Source of the DNA: Isoetes taiwanensis
Taxonomy: Eukaryota > Streptophyta > Lycopodiopsida > Isoetales > Isoetaceae
Reading direction: 5' to 3'
Length of the DNA: 64,000 nucleotides
Assembly: GCA_021234155.1 (NCBI GenBank)
Contig: JAJEKV010000071.1
Span: 3,286,483-3,350,482 of the forward strand
Shown here: positions 47,342 to 59,071 of the stretch, one piece after another
Layout of the letters: every line of letters starts with the position of its first letter
Position numbering within the stretch: position 1 is the first letter of the stretch
Translations under genes and position numbers: made by a program
Notes under the pieces: generated by a model
Told to the model about the DNA's origin: nothing
Databases searched by the model: none
What the model saw: the letters and a program-made list of their open reading frames with translations, nothing else

Positions 47342-50300
47342 TCAAGAATGTGTTCGGCAAAGATCCTTGTCTAAACCTTCGACAATCACGCCTCGTCGGC
47401 TTGGTCTCCCTCGTCCTCGCCGCCTTTTTTCGCTTCCATTTGTCTTCCTCCCCTTGAAATGCTCATGAAGCGCATCCGTGTATGACCGAATGGTTTCAAC
47501 CATGTCCTTATTTCCAACCACGGATATAGGTTTCATTCCAAACAAAGATAGCCCCCTCGAGAGAACAGGCCATTCATGTACCACTTTCGATACAATTTGA
47601 TCTTCCTCGACCGGGCTGGTTATGAAGTACTTGATAACTCTTGGCCGGATAGGAATTCTATGTATAGGACCTGCCGCACCATCTTTGCCGACCTTGTCCA
47701 TCGATGGAACATCCTCCATAAATCTGCCCCCCCCTTCCGGGTTCCATCCGCTCTTGAGAGATCATGAACCTGTCGAGATAATGATGCTCGCTAGACCACC
47801 ACTTATCCGTGTCTACAATACCGATCTTGAAATCAAAACCAAAACTATGTTGGCAAAGCTTGGTGCCTTCGGCAAGCCAAGTCTACACTCATGATCAAGT
47901 TCAGTATATGGAGTACATGATCTTGTTGGTGAAGTTAATATCACCGCCCATTGGGAGACAAAGAAGTTGTCCGATTGCCCGGCATGCAAAAGACAAGGAA
48001 ACTGAAAGTATCCAGGTCGGTCATGTCCAGACACGTCTTGTACCACTGCTCTATGTCAGCTTTGTCATAAAAAAGGGTGGGGTCTTCGATCATATTGATG
48101 ACAAATAGTGCCACTGGTCCAGGTGCCAGTTCCAGACCACCAAATCCCTTGTGTCCCAAAGTTACCGTAAAATGGGGAGCTATCGTCGGGCCTTAAATGG
48201 GACCACCCCTCAATCCAAGCTTCCTCTTCGAATTGCCATAGCACGTTCGGGAAAGGAAGGGTTTTGACGTTACCTTCAGCCGTGTTGATGTAGGGTTGAC
48301 ATAGACGATTCAATTCCTTCATGTCTTCCTCATCAAGGGCAGCCTTTTCCTTGTAAAAATCAAAGTCATGGTATTCATTAGATGCAACGTTGCAGAACTC
48401 CGTGATGCCTTCTTCTAACGCACGCTGTCGCTTTAGGACTGTGGCATAATCCTTTGCGTCCTGCATTTTAGAACTCCTAGTCTTCCTTAGCAGGATTGTT
48501 CCATCCAAGATTCTGCCTTGCAGGTCAAGCGTTTCTTTGTCCGTGAGGCCCTGTATCCTCTTCATGAACTGCTTGTCAAACAACTTGGGGTCCGGCCTGG
48601 ATGGAAATTCTCCATTGCTGTCCTTCAGCTTGCCTCTTGTCCATTGAGCCCATATCTCAGTCCATTTCTCCCGGGCCTACCGATTGCTAAGAATGAGGTC
48701 ATATTGGTCCGAGAGAGACTCCCCGCCTTTCCTTGGTGTTCTCTTCTTCTTCTCCTCTTCTTCCTCTCCCTCATCATCTTCCTCGTCCCTCCAGCCAGAA
48801 CATATCTCGCATAGTTTCTCAAAGGTCTTCCACTTATCCGGGGAGCCCCTGTTTCCTTTTTAGACCCGAGGACAACCCAATGCTTTCCACTGTTGCCTAG
48901 CGTGTATGATCTGGTCAGGATAAGGGCTGCATTCAGTCAATGCACCAATGTCAGAGCATGAAAGCATCTACAAAAACCTGCAATAAACAAGAATAGTAGC
49001 CTCGGTTTTCTCGACTCGAAGTCGAGAAAGTCCCTTGAACGCCTAATTTTCTTTTTACTTATTCGATTTTCTCGACTTCATGAAGTCGAGAAAGCTCGCA
49101 TCCTTTGATTTTTCACGTGTTACCGGCTTTCTCGCTTTCTCGACCGCGAAGTCGAGAAACCCCAAAGATAATCGGAAAATGTTAGATGGTAGCTTTCTCG
49201 ACTCAGCGAGTCGAGAAAGTCCCTTGAACGCCTAATTTTCTTTTTACTTATTCGGGTTTTCTCGACCGCGAAGTCGAGAAAGCTCTACATCCTTTGATTT
49301 TTCAGAAAGGTCGGCTTTTTCGACTCGCGAAGTCGAGAAACCCCAAAGATAATCGGAAAATGTTAGGATGGTGGGCTTTCGACTCATGAAGTCGAGAATG
49401 GAAAGATTCGAGAGAGTTATTTACCTTACGTAGCCGCACTCGCCGCTATTGTGTTCGCGCAGGCTAATACGCCGGCCAGTTCGGGTTCTTTGGCGTCTCC
49501 GTAAAAGAACTCTGCACTCTCGCTTGGCATATCTATCCTTGATCCTTTGCGGCACCTCCTTCTCCGCTCTGCAATACTTGCGCCGCCCTCATCAATGCTG
49601 GACCGCCTACAACCCGCAACCGACGTCTTTTCCCTTCGTGATCTTCCTCGGACTTCCAAATGAACAGCTCACCGGGCCGATCTGTTAAAAGGTATGACAT
49701 CCGCAGGCATTGATCTGCAGCAGGATGTCGCACCATCGTTTCGAATCTCCAAAGATGTGTGCCGGATTAAATTCCCCTGGGTTGAACAAGACGGCATCTC
49801 CCGTGCAAACCTTCAGTTGCCTAATGTCCGCCAGCGGCTTGTGTGATATTCCCAACGGATAATACCGAGCTAGACGCTCCATTTTCAGGCCCCTCTCTCG
49901 GAAATCCTGATCTGATCATCCGGATCCATTATTGGGGACTCGACCATATCTTCGCTCTCCTTCGTCATCCGATTCCTCCCGTGGTGGTGTCATCATCCCC
50001 ATCTTTGTTTTTGGTGGACTTTTTGTGTATGAACCACAACTTCATTCCCCAATCGAGAGTGTTGTAGAGTCTTCAAAGACAAGAGAAGTGAAGCTCCCCC
50101 GTATTGAATGTTTTTCCCCGACTCGAAATCTCCATACCAAGCTCCCCGGATGTTAGGGTTCCGCCTCCTTCATCCCTTCCGCATCCTTCCACCCAAGGTT
50201 CTCGACAATTTAAAGGCGCCGGCCTTTTTTCTGTGCCCTTAGCCTTGCTCATGGAAGAGTGAGAATAATTTGAAACTGCTAATTTTTGGTGTGATAGAAC

Positions 50301-50722
50301 TTACTCTTTCCGGGCCAAATGTAGTGTTAAATGCTTTGAATGGCGCGCGCTAGACGGAGAGCACAACACCGATTTTCTTGTACTTGTCTCCGGAGCTCTT
50401 CTTGTCCCTTTGGTGTAGAAACAGATCTTTCTCCTTCCCACTTGTCGATACGATACTCGACGCACCACCAAGAATCTGCTGTTGTTTTAAGAAGCTCGCC
50501 TCCAGTCCCTCGATGACGAAGAATGGAGTTCGCCGCTGATCACCGGTGAGTCCGGGTGAATGCCGCAAGAAGAAAGGATGGATCGGGCTTAAGGTATTCG
50601 ACAAAAGAAAACCTCGAGCTCACACGGGGTGTTTGTCTTCTTCTTCTTCTTCTTTGCCGCCGGTAGAAGCATCCCCTCGGCCCTCGCTTCTTGATCGGAG
50701 TCATGTCTCTATGCCCTCTCAT
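47342..50722 (-). CDS. DNA-methylase-like multi-exon protein (outer element)
   Basis: Blocks on the minus strand: 50722-50350 (a Lys-rich KKKKKK run, then FFVIEGLEASFLKQQQILGG), 49882-49426 (YPLGISHKPLADIRQLKV, AVLFNPGEFNPAHIFGDSKRW), 48822-48590 (acidic/basic run, then GEKWTEIWAQWTRGKL), 48583-48065 (GLTDKETLDLQGRILDGTIL; LPFPNVLWQFEEEAWIEGW), 48060-47810 (NMIEDPTLFYDKADIEQW, FSFLVFCMPG) and 47719-47342 (RVIKYFITSPVEEDQIV, LSRGLSLFGMKPISVVGNKD, basic RRRGRGRPSRRG tail). The order, a DPP-Y-like motif then a motif-I-like segment, fits the permuted beta class of N6A/N4C DNA methylases, but both motifs are degenerate, so this is tentative. It parallels the inner gene at 38229-41786. Frame changes are frequent; splice sites are unresolved. 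Confidence 0.4.
49004..49400. repeat. Outer palindromes in two ~185-bp tandem units
   Basis: Each unit (about 49004-49189 and 49190-49375) carries three palindromes separated by the same spacers: GTCCCTTGAACGCCTAATTT, then CATCCTTTGATTTTTCA, then CCCCAAAGATAATCGGAAAA. A seventh palindrome follows at 49377-49396. The array falls between two coding blocks of the minus-strand gene, probably an intron, as the inner cluster at 38966-39137 does. Confidence 0.9.
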
Positions 50723-50994
50723 CCTCTTCGACCCCTCTCAGAAATTAAGTCTCCTCCGCGCGTTGTGAGTTTTAGGACTGCATGTAAAAAAGATCGGGCG
50801 TGTTCTTTAATTTGAAGTTAAGGACATGCAATCATTTATGAAAAGAAGCGGGCTAAGGGTACAGCACGGTCGGCTTTAGCCCGCCCAAACACTATTTCGA
50901 AATTTAATCACATCAAGGGACTAAGTGAGCGGAGCGTAGTTTATCTTCCCTGCGGCATTGGGGACCTCGAGTTCGGAGGGGAGCATCGACTGTT

Positions 50995-51316
50995 AGCGAC
51001 TTCCGGAATGGCGCCGCGACGCGGTAAGCTGCTAACAGCGCCTTGCATATGTGTTTTTCCTGACCGCGCGTCCTATTGCAAGCAGTTGATTTGATCGATG
51101 AGCACGGAGCTAAGGTAGGAAGCGGAGAGGAGCTGCCAGACACGGGAACTCTACACTGCGGCGCCATGGAACGGGGATACGCGAGAATCGCAGTGATACA
51201 AGTATTAGATGCGAATACACTCTTGAAGAGACCGACAGAAGAAGCAAAGACTCTAGGTGAGGCTGCGGGATCCGTGATACAGTGGCCCAAGGAATTACTG
51301 CGTGAAGAGGTGAGTT
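50995..51316 (+). CDS. DUF8039-like plant transposon-associated domain, single exon piece
   Basis: The plus strand reads VDLIDEHGAKVGSGEELPD, TLHCGAMERGYARIAVIQVL, LLKRPTEEAKTLGEA and GSVIQWPKELLREE, ending at a GTGAGT donor (51310). I recognise this as the small domain found in many plant En/Spm-like and related transposon proteins (recalled as DUF8039: the pattern LxDExGxxVAxG ... P..TLGEA.GS.I.WP). The upstream part (TAPCICVFPDRASYCKQLI) and any downstream exon are not certain. It may be a captured fragment or part of an element gene. Confidence 0.45.
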
Positions 51317-51369
51317 TCAGAGATGCCTATGTTATTTCGCTTGTAGAACATGCCGTATGTGTTTAAATA

Positions 51370-53224
51370 ATGGAACTGCTGATAAGCTCGACGGATTCAT
51401 CGTTTCCTTGTCCAAACCATCATTCATTTATTTTGGGATTATGTCAATTCCAAAATCGCGCCAAATAAGCATTATTTTCAAGGCATCTAGTGTTTTTTAA
51501 CAATTTTTTTAGTTATACAAAACCCTAGTGTATGTTGCATTTTGAGTTATTTTTTTCAATTTACTTCAAATTAAGGTCCGGAAAGGACTTATTTATTTTA
51601 AATTACAACAAGGGATATATAGCATTATAACAAAAATATACATGAAATAGCAATTTTCCCATTAACATCAGTATGAAAATAATCGCTTCTTTTACATAAA
51701 TAAAGGAAATATTAGAAGGTGATCACCTTTCAAATATTAATTTTAAGCAACTAAAAGCTAGACTATCCACACAAAATAGTACAATATGTCGTCCAAAAAT
51801 GCTTTAAATGAACAATTATAGAAAATATAGCACACTTAAAATCGCGCTTGGCGCAATTTCCAAGCTAAATTTTCCAGCTATGGTAGTCCTAAAACACTAT
51901 TAGATATGTCTCTATAAAGAGAACTCTTAAAATTGGAGTAGACTTAAATCGCCCCAAGCGCGATTTTACAAGCTGCCATAGTTCAGGACAGTAACAGTAT
52001 TCCTCCAAGAAGTACAATTAAACCACGAATTCTTCTGCCATGGCCCTCACCATGCAGATGGGCACTACATTTTCCACCCGTATAGATGCAACAATGACAA
52101 TAGATTCTGCAAAAGAACAAATTCAAGTAAGCTGCATAGTGGAAGCTCTGTTTAAATATGCACTAGAGATGCAACAGCTAACTTCAAGTACCTTTCAAAA
52201 ACCATGACATCTGAATGAGTCCTTTGCAGAGAAGATTAACAAGGGGGCGATTAAGAAGAAATAGATGAAACTGGGCTAAATCGATCCATAGAGTACCTAC
52301 CAAGTCCCAAATCCTGCCCTGCACAATGCTGAAAGATGCCGCAAATTCGCCTTAATCTAAATAAATTTTAGTGAAGGAGAAGAATCGGAAGATAAGAACC
52401 AAACCTGGCCAGCTTGAACATTTGATGGTGGAAGAAGCAAGCAAAAGCGGCTGCAACGCATATGCTAGAAAATCCGACTGTAGTATCCAAAAAAATATTT
52501 GCATGAATCAGGCCAGAAACGGTCCACTAGAGTCTAAATAGAGCTGGATGCTCGCCTAGCCTCTGATAAAGCCAGAAACTCTGATAAACTCTGATAAACT
52601 CTGATAAAGCCCGAAACTCTGATAAAGCCAGAAACGCTCGCCTAACCTCTGATAAAGCCTCTGATAAGGCCGAAACTCGTGCAGAAGCTCTGAAGCGCTT
52701 GAAGAAGCAAACAGAGATGAAGCCGCTATGACAAGAGATGAGCTGCAAACAGAGATGAAGCGCTTGAAACGGCAAACAGAGATGAGCCGCTATGACAGAG
52801 ATATTGCAGCAGAGCAAAACGAAGAAAAGCAAAACGATTTTAGGGCAAGGGCAAAATGACGTCTTAGAAGAAAATAGAAATAAACGCAAAAGGCGGCATT
52901 AGAAGAAAAAACAAAATGCAAAATGGGAGGGAAAAAAATTGGGGGAAAGTTTTGTGAGAGCGGCGGGAGACGCGTTTTCCCTAAAAACGGAAACTTTTCT
53001 TGAAAACAGACGTACGCACAATAAATCTCTCTTATTCAAAAGTTCCAATAATTATGACATAATCTGAATTTAAATGAATGATGGTTTCCAGCATTTTTCA
53101 GCTTCGAGAGATGATTTACTCTCTGGGTTGAGAGATGCTCGGCAAGGAAACAATGGATCGGGAGTAAAGAACAGTTCCGTTTTAGGTGTGTTTTTTCATG
53201 GACTGTTTACTTGGAATGTTGTAC
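51370..53224. other. Non-genic part of the outer element with small repeats
   Basis: No gene. TAAAATCGCGCTTGG at ~51836-51850 is inverted at ~51952-51968, a 15-bp inverted repeat about 100 bp apart. AAATCGCGCC occurs again at 51454. Confidence 0.45.
52556..52810. repeat. Minisatellite-like arrays
   Basis: 52562-52660 is an array of CTCTGATAAA(GCC)AGAAA units. 52690-52800 has two ~60-bp units of GAAGCGCTTGAA..GCAAACAGAGATGA..GCCGCTATGACA. Confidence 0.8.
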
Positions 53225-54660
53225 ATAGATCAGGCTAGGACTAAGGCCCAGGAGATGCGGTTCAAATGCATCCTCTTGTAGTTAGTCGGAGGGGCCTCCA
53301 CCCTGTCCGAACCACTCCTCTTCGCAATATTCGAGGAAGATGGTTCGAAGGAGAGTGGCTCGCATGTGCTAGAGGCACTTGGGACTAAAAAAAGGAGAAT
53401 AGAAAGTGCAAGACTTGTAGAGAATGCAAGCCTTGGCTTCCTCCCCGTGGTTTCCCCGTGGTTAGTTGTAGAGGCCTCCACCCACCCCGAGCCCCTCCCT
53501 TCGCAATACCGAACTAAGATGGTTCAAGGAGAGTGACTCGACCGGCGCAGGCCACCGCTACCATACACGTGAGAATTGGTCGGGTTAAGGGATTCTCGAC
53601 TTCGAAGTCGAGAATGCGACGTTGGTCGCCGTTATTATTTTCACCGCAAGTCGAGAATGCCTTGGCCATCCGTAACTCCTGCTAGTACACACCGAGTGCC
53701 TCGCTGGTTAAGGCATTCCCCCACTCGGGCGAGGCGAAATGCGCATGCAAGAAGCTCTATGGTTTCCCGGTAGAGTTGGCTTTCAGAAGTATCTTCGACT
53801 GCAAGTCGAAATGCCTTTTAGCCATCGAAACTCCGGATGGTACACATGGAGTGCCTTAGTAAGGCATTCCCGACCGCGAGCCGAAATGCATACAAAGAAG
53901 CTCGTGGGTTTCCCCGCGGTTGTTAAGAGTTGGCCCAGACAAAAAAACAACTTCCCTTCGCAATGTCCGAGGAAGATAGAAGGAGAGTTGTTAAGACCGC
54001 CCGCAGCCAGCTCTAGAGTGTATCGCAGCCGCCGCTTTTCTCGACCACGAAGTCGAGAAAGCTGCCAGCACCTTCAGGTTAGTCGCCGAGGTCTCCACCC
54101 AATCAGAGCCCATCCCCTTCGCAATATTCGACTAAGATGGTTCAAGGAGACGGTCTTTGATTGGGTAGAGGCCACCGCACTACAATAATGTGAGAATTGT
54201 TGTTAAGAGTTGGCTCACAGACAAGAAAACCACTTCCCTTCGCAATGTCCGAGGAAGATAGAAGGAGAGTGGTTAAGATCTGCTCGCAGCCAGCTCTAGA
54301 GTGCACTAGAGTCTGCGCTTTCTCGACTCACGAAGTCGAGAAAGCGCCCAGCAACTGCGGGTTAGTCGCCGAGGCCTCCACCCGCCGGAGCCGCCCTCTT
54401 CGCAATATTCATGAGCATGGTTCAAGGAGAGTGGCTCGACCGGGTGGAGGCACCGCGATCGCACAAAGAGCCATTGGCGGTATCACATTCTCGACTCACG
54501 AGTCGAGAAGGCCGCAGCCAGGTTCTAAAGAATGTGAAGACATTGGGTAGTCAGGTAATCCCGAATCGCGAAGTCGAGAATCCCTCAACCGCCAACAGTC
54601 CAGTCCAAAGTACACTCCCTCTTCTCGCCTCGAAGTCGGAAGTTCTCGACTTCCTTGAAG
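53225..54660. repeat. ~240-290-bp repeats interleaved with outer palindromes
   Basis: The passage GTTAGTCG..GAGGCCTCCACCC, then CTTCGCAATATTCGA, then AAGATGGTTCAAGGAGAGTG recurs at about 53280, 53462, 54076 and 54360. A related passage, CTTCCCTTCGCAATGTCCGA, recurs at 53950 and 54230. Ten or so sites of the CTCGACTCGCGAGTCGAG family, from perfect (54036, 54322, 54488) to strongly eroded (53714, 53870), lie between them. Open frames here are repeat artefacts. Confidence 0.85.
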
Positions 54661-56299
54661 TCGGAAGAAGGCCCGCTCTTCCCCGGATCAAGCTGGCAAG
54701 CCGAAGTATTCCCAACTCGCCACTCCCTTCTCGCATGTCTCCCCGCAGTGGATTTGCTTGTGGAGTTAGAAATGGAGATTCTGTGAAGCAATTCCTATTC
54801 TTAGTTCTTGCCGGGAGAAAGACATTCCTAGTTATATTCTCATAATGCTCGCAATATCTTAGTTCCTAACACCAGTCTCGATGATTTCTATCTCTGTTGC
54901 TTGCTACTACTTAACCACTATTCTCACTTGTGCCAGCACAATGTATTCAATTCAACCACAAGCAAGAAAAAGATAACAAAAAACAGAAAACAATACAAAG
55001 GGAAAACAGATAATGAAGAGATTAGTGAGATCAATGAGAAAACAGAGAACAAAGGGAGAAGAGTACAGAGAACAAGGGAGAACAAAGACAGAAATGAGAT
55101 TAAAAAAGGGCATGATATTACAAAAACATACCCGAAGATTTGTCGGATGAGGAGGAGGCTTCCGAAGTTCGCCCATGTGGGTATAGTCGCTGGCAAAGCG
55201 TGAATAAGGATTTCTGGCCAGAAATTGTATCGCTGATCAATAAGAGCCTCTAACAAATGTAATATAAGTAAAATGCACTAAAGGACTTTACGTAAAACTA
55301 AAAAGCAAAGACTAAAAGGGCCTCACTTTCTTCTCAGTGCAGAACGCTCGAACAATGAATCTGCAGAGAACTTCTACCCGAAGCCCCCGATCCACGACAA
55401 GCCACCGGCCATAAGATGGCCTTGAATCGCCGGCTCGATCGATCACCGACGGGTAAAGCCCCTAAGGAAACAGGGGAGGATGAGTGATCGTGAGAAAACA
55501 GGGGGAGGAAGAATGGTCGGGGAGAGGAAGAGGGTGCAAGAATTCCGCACCCTCAACCCTCGTGAAAAGTGCAATAATAAAACCATTGTCACGCAGGGCC
55601 ATGCCCTCCATGACGGGGCGGTCTAAGGATTGTTGACATGGCCACGGTTTCAGCCTCCTCAAGAGGCGCCACGTGGACATGACAAGATATGAAAGGGTAG
55701 GTTATATGTTTATATATGTTATCTTATGTATTTAATAAGGTTTCAATGGTTGAATAGTTTCAATGGTTATATATGTTTACAATGTTTACATATGGTTTAG
55801 AATGAGTGTGGTTGTATGCTTTAATATGGTTATATGATTTTAGTTAATATGGTTGTATGATTTTAGTTAATATGGTTGTATGATATAATATGATTATATT
55901 TAATATGTTTGTATGGTTTTATATGGTTCATATGGTCATATTTGTGGTGTTTGGGGCTATATGGTTTTAATGTGAGCTTTTTCATTCGTGGGAACATGTG
56001 AGATGAGTAAAATGGAGCCGGGAAGTCCAAAGGAGGCCATTGCCCTAGGCTCCAATGGAGGAAGATGGGTTGCCTTTTGTTGCACCCTTGCAACTGCATC
56101 GGTTTTGCAGAGGGTATAATAACCTGCAGCTGATCCATTTGATAGTGTGAATGATGAGAGGTCGGGATGAACATCTTGGAGTTGGCATTGTGAAGCTTCT
56201 TATCGGGTTGATACAATCATGTCCTAGGGAAGCTCTAGTGATTGCATTGTGTGCTCAGGGTGCTTTGAGTCCCAAGCTCAGCTTGAGATGGCCAATTAG
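54661..56299. other. Non-genic part of the outer element
   Basis: 54960-55110 is purine-rich, low complexity. 55690-55950 is an AT-rich array of ATATGGTTGTATGATTTTAG-like words. No gene is recognised. One eroded palindrome pair is at 54630-54680. Confidence 0.5.
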
Positions 56300-58900
56300 A
56301 TATATTACACACAAGAATGGTGATACTCTAGATTGCCCCATCAACTACACACCCCAAGGCCCACCCAAGGCCATGTGGAAGATTTGGTGGTCGATGAGCA
56401 TCCTTTGATCACAAGGAAGAGATGCTATGTCTTTCATAAAAGGCAGCCAAAGGTGCCCAAGAGGCCTAGAAGTGACAAATATTTAGAAAGGATGGAAAGT
56501 ATGGCACCAACCAAAGAAAACCCGAGGCAATTAGGGGACAAGAGTGTTGCTACCTAGATTGCACAAAGGCAAGACAATGTGGATGACCTCGTGCGATAAG
56601 GTCCCAATACATTGGACAGCTTCAAAAAGATAGGATTAATTTCATTTACTCCTTGTGTAGGAATTCCAAATATGATGAAAACACAGATCGCTACTATATC
56701 AATTGGGGGCATGAAGGTATGTATGAGAGCATTGAGATGGATTCTTGGGGTGAGCAAGTCTTCATTTTACGTGACATCGAGCAAAAGGTTAGAAAAGGGC
56801 ACACTTTGTTCCAACATGGTAATGCACTCACTTTGAAAACTAGAGCAAATACTCTAAAGGCCATTGCAGCCTTCTTGAGAGCTTTGTGAGATACATGTCT
56901 CAATCTATGCCTCACAAGTCGAAGGTGAACGAAAGCACGTGTGCAGCGTGGTGCAAAAGAGTGTTGCCACAACACTATATCCGTAAGGAGTGCCTTAAGG
57001 AGGTCAACTCCATCCTAGAAACTACCGAGGTAGGCCTCTTTCTCAATCACATTTCAAGAAGTTATGGAGCACTCACTTCTGGACGTGAGTGTCCTACAAC
57101 ACATGCCATTCTCAAAGTGCAACACTTGCATTCAACTCAAGGATACACTTGCATCAACCGCAATAGAGAAAGAAAGAATGGCAATTAGGGAGCAATTTGC
57201 AGATCACCAAAGGGACCAAATATCATGTAGACAGTTGTATTGGCAAGGGGAGAACATTTTCTCGAGATGCAAAATGGACAAATTTTTGTGTATAATTCAT
57301 GATAAGATGGACCAACACAAGACTTTCTTGCCAAAGCTAGATCCTTTACCCAAGCATTGTCAAAATGCTTTTCGATGAAAGTAAGTCCGGGGTGTATTAA
57401 CACATGGTCATGGAACCGAACATATGGTCATTTTGTGCTTGATCTATGGAGAGATGATCCAAACTTCCATGTGAGCTCTATTTTCAAGTGCCCGAGAACA
57501 CTAGAGAAAGGATCGATAGAAGGGAGGAGGTATTCCCTTCAAAGACCCATTTTTGAGGCTTTGATGGATGATCAACCGCTTTGTTACCAAAGGCGATAAA
57601 AAAGCTCACATCCAAGGTGTCTAGTGAATCAAGGAGGACTTGGGATGATTTCCCTTACTTGAGAAATCACCTTTGAGGAGCTATGTGTTCAGTTGGACAA
57701 CTGTTGGAAAGAAAACAAGAATAGATGGATGTTTGGGGCAATGTCATACTTGACAAAGAAGTGGGAGTATTCAAAGTTGTGAAAGTGGGATTCATGATGG
57801 TTGGGCATACGCATGATGATATAGATGGATTCTTTGAACTTTCTCCACCAAGCTCAAGAGAGAAAAACGTGACCACTCTCCCCAACTAATGGATGTGTTT
57901 GAGAGTCTGCATTGACCCCAACCCAATGGCTTTCTTGATGGATGAGGTTGCGATTGGAAATCATTTGTAGAAGGATACTTGCTAGATGGTAAGGACCAGG
58001 TTGACAGACACACAAAGCCACTTCAGTTCAAGTTTTGGGTTAGGGATGGAATACCAATCATGCAATATAAGTGGAGACCAGGTGACAAGTTGTGGATGCC
58101 CCGTATAAGGTATCGAAGTTGTGGCAAAGGGGTGTCAGCTGGTGAAGTTCTCATTCCTAAAGGGCAACCAAAACCACTACCTCCCTTCAAGACAGTCAAA
58201 GACTCTAGCCAACCGGGTGAAGGGCATCAAGGATTACATAACACACCGATGATGTTCGAAATGGAAAGCACACCTCCACTCTTAAGAAAAATCAAATGGA
58301 CTCCCCTAATCAAGTACCGGGAGAAAGTTGTGACATGCTTGGAAACCCGAATGACCATGTGGGAGGGAGCTAAGAGATGGGTTCTTGCCGAGTCAAGATG
58401 GGAGGGTTCTCAAGGTGCAAGCACGTCTAAGAATGCTCACTTGGGTCCCAACAAGGGTTCCAAGTGGTTTGTGGAAGTAAGGCCTCAAAGCCAAGTGGTT
58501 TGATCTTCCCGAGTGGGATCCCTTTGAGGACATCAAGGAAGGATACTTTGTGCTAGTAAGGCCCGATGATGAGGACTGTCCAATATGGTTAGGGGTGGCA
58601 CTCTCCATGTAACCACCACTATGCCCGATGGAGAGGAGTTGCGCCCGGATTCCAAATTCAATATTGGGAGCCCATTGGGAGACACAAGAAGGGCAACTTG
58701 AAGGAGCAATACACCGATCACCGGGAGAAGAAGTGGAGGGCAATTATGCCGACCCTCAAAGGAGGGAATTGGTGGAGTGTGTGGTATGGTCATATCCAAG
58801 TTCTCACGTTGCAAAGGACAACACACACAAGATCCCAAGAAGGGAGATGGACAAGGCCATGAGCAACCTCCATGCTATATCATTGTATGAGGGCACATAA
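56300..58900 (+). CDS. DUF7869-like candidate transposase (outer element), frame-disrupted
   Basis: Homologous in layout to 43130-45890. In order: ITRKRCYVFHKRQPKVPKRP, a block from 56653 (YYINWGHEGMYESIEMDSWG), KVNESTCAAWCKRVLPQHY, FSKCNTCIQLKDTL (CxxC), MDKFLCIIHDKMDQHKTFLP, VQLDNCWKENKNRWMFG, then VGFMMVGHTHDDIDGFFE (two frame changes). From 57979 comes LQFKFWVRDGIPIMQYKWRP and near the end VLVRPDDEDCPIWLGVALS. Three Asp-bearing motifs (IIHDKMD, QLDN, HTHDDID) recur at the same places as in the inner gene, supporting a D-D-D nuclease core. The long open frame 57979-58503 shows the C-terminal part is little damaged. The break points elsewhere may be real or artefactual. Confidence 0.6.
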
Positions 58901-59071
58901 TATTGAGAAGTTTGAAAACTATCTCAACTAGTGGTTTGTAAAATTTATGAGGAAAACAAGTAACCCAATTCTATGTGTGTCATGTGTAATTCTATTCAAG
59001 CAATCAATTCAGAAATTTCTTTTATGGTGTGTGAGTCCCATTTTCAGTCCGAGTCCCAAAATTCAAGATTT

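Noticed and set aside
53739-54845. Overlapping 117-149 aa open frames
   Set aside because: They run through the GAGGCCTCCACC / CTTCGCAATATT repeats and palindromes, with no domain. They are artefacts of GC-richer repeats.
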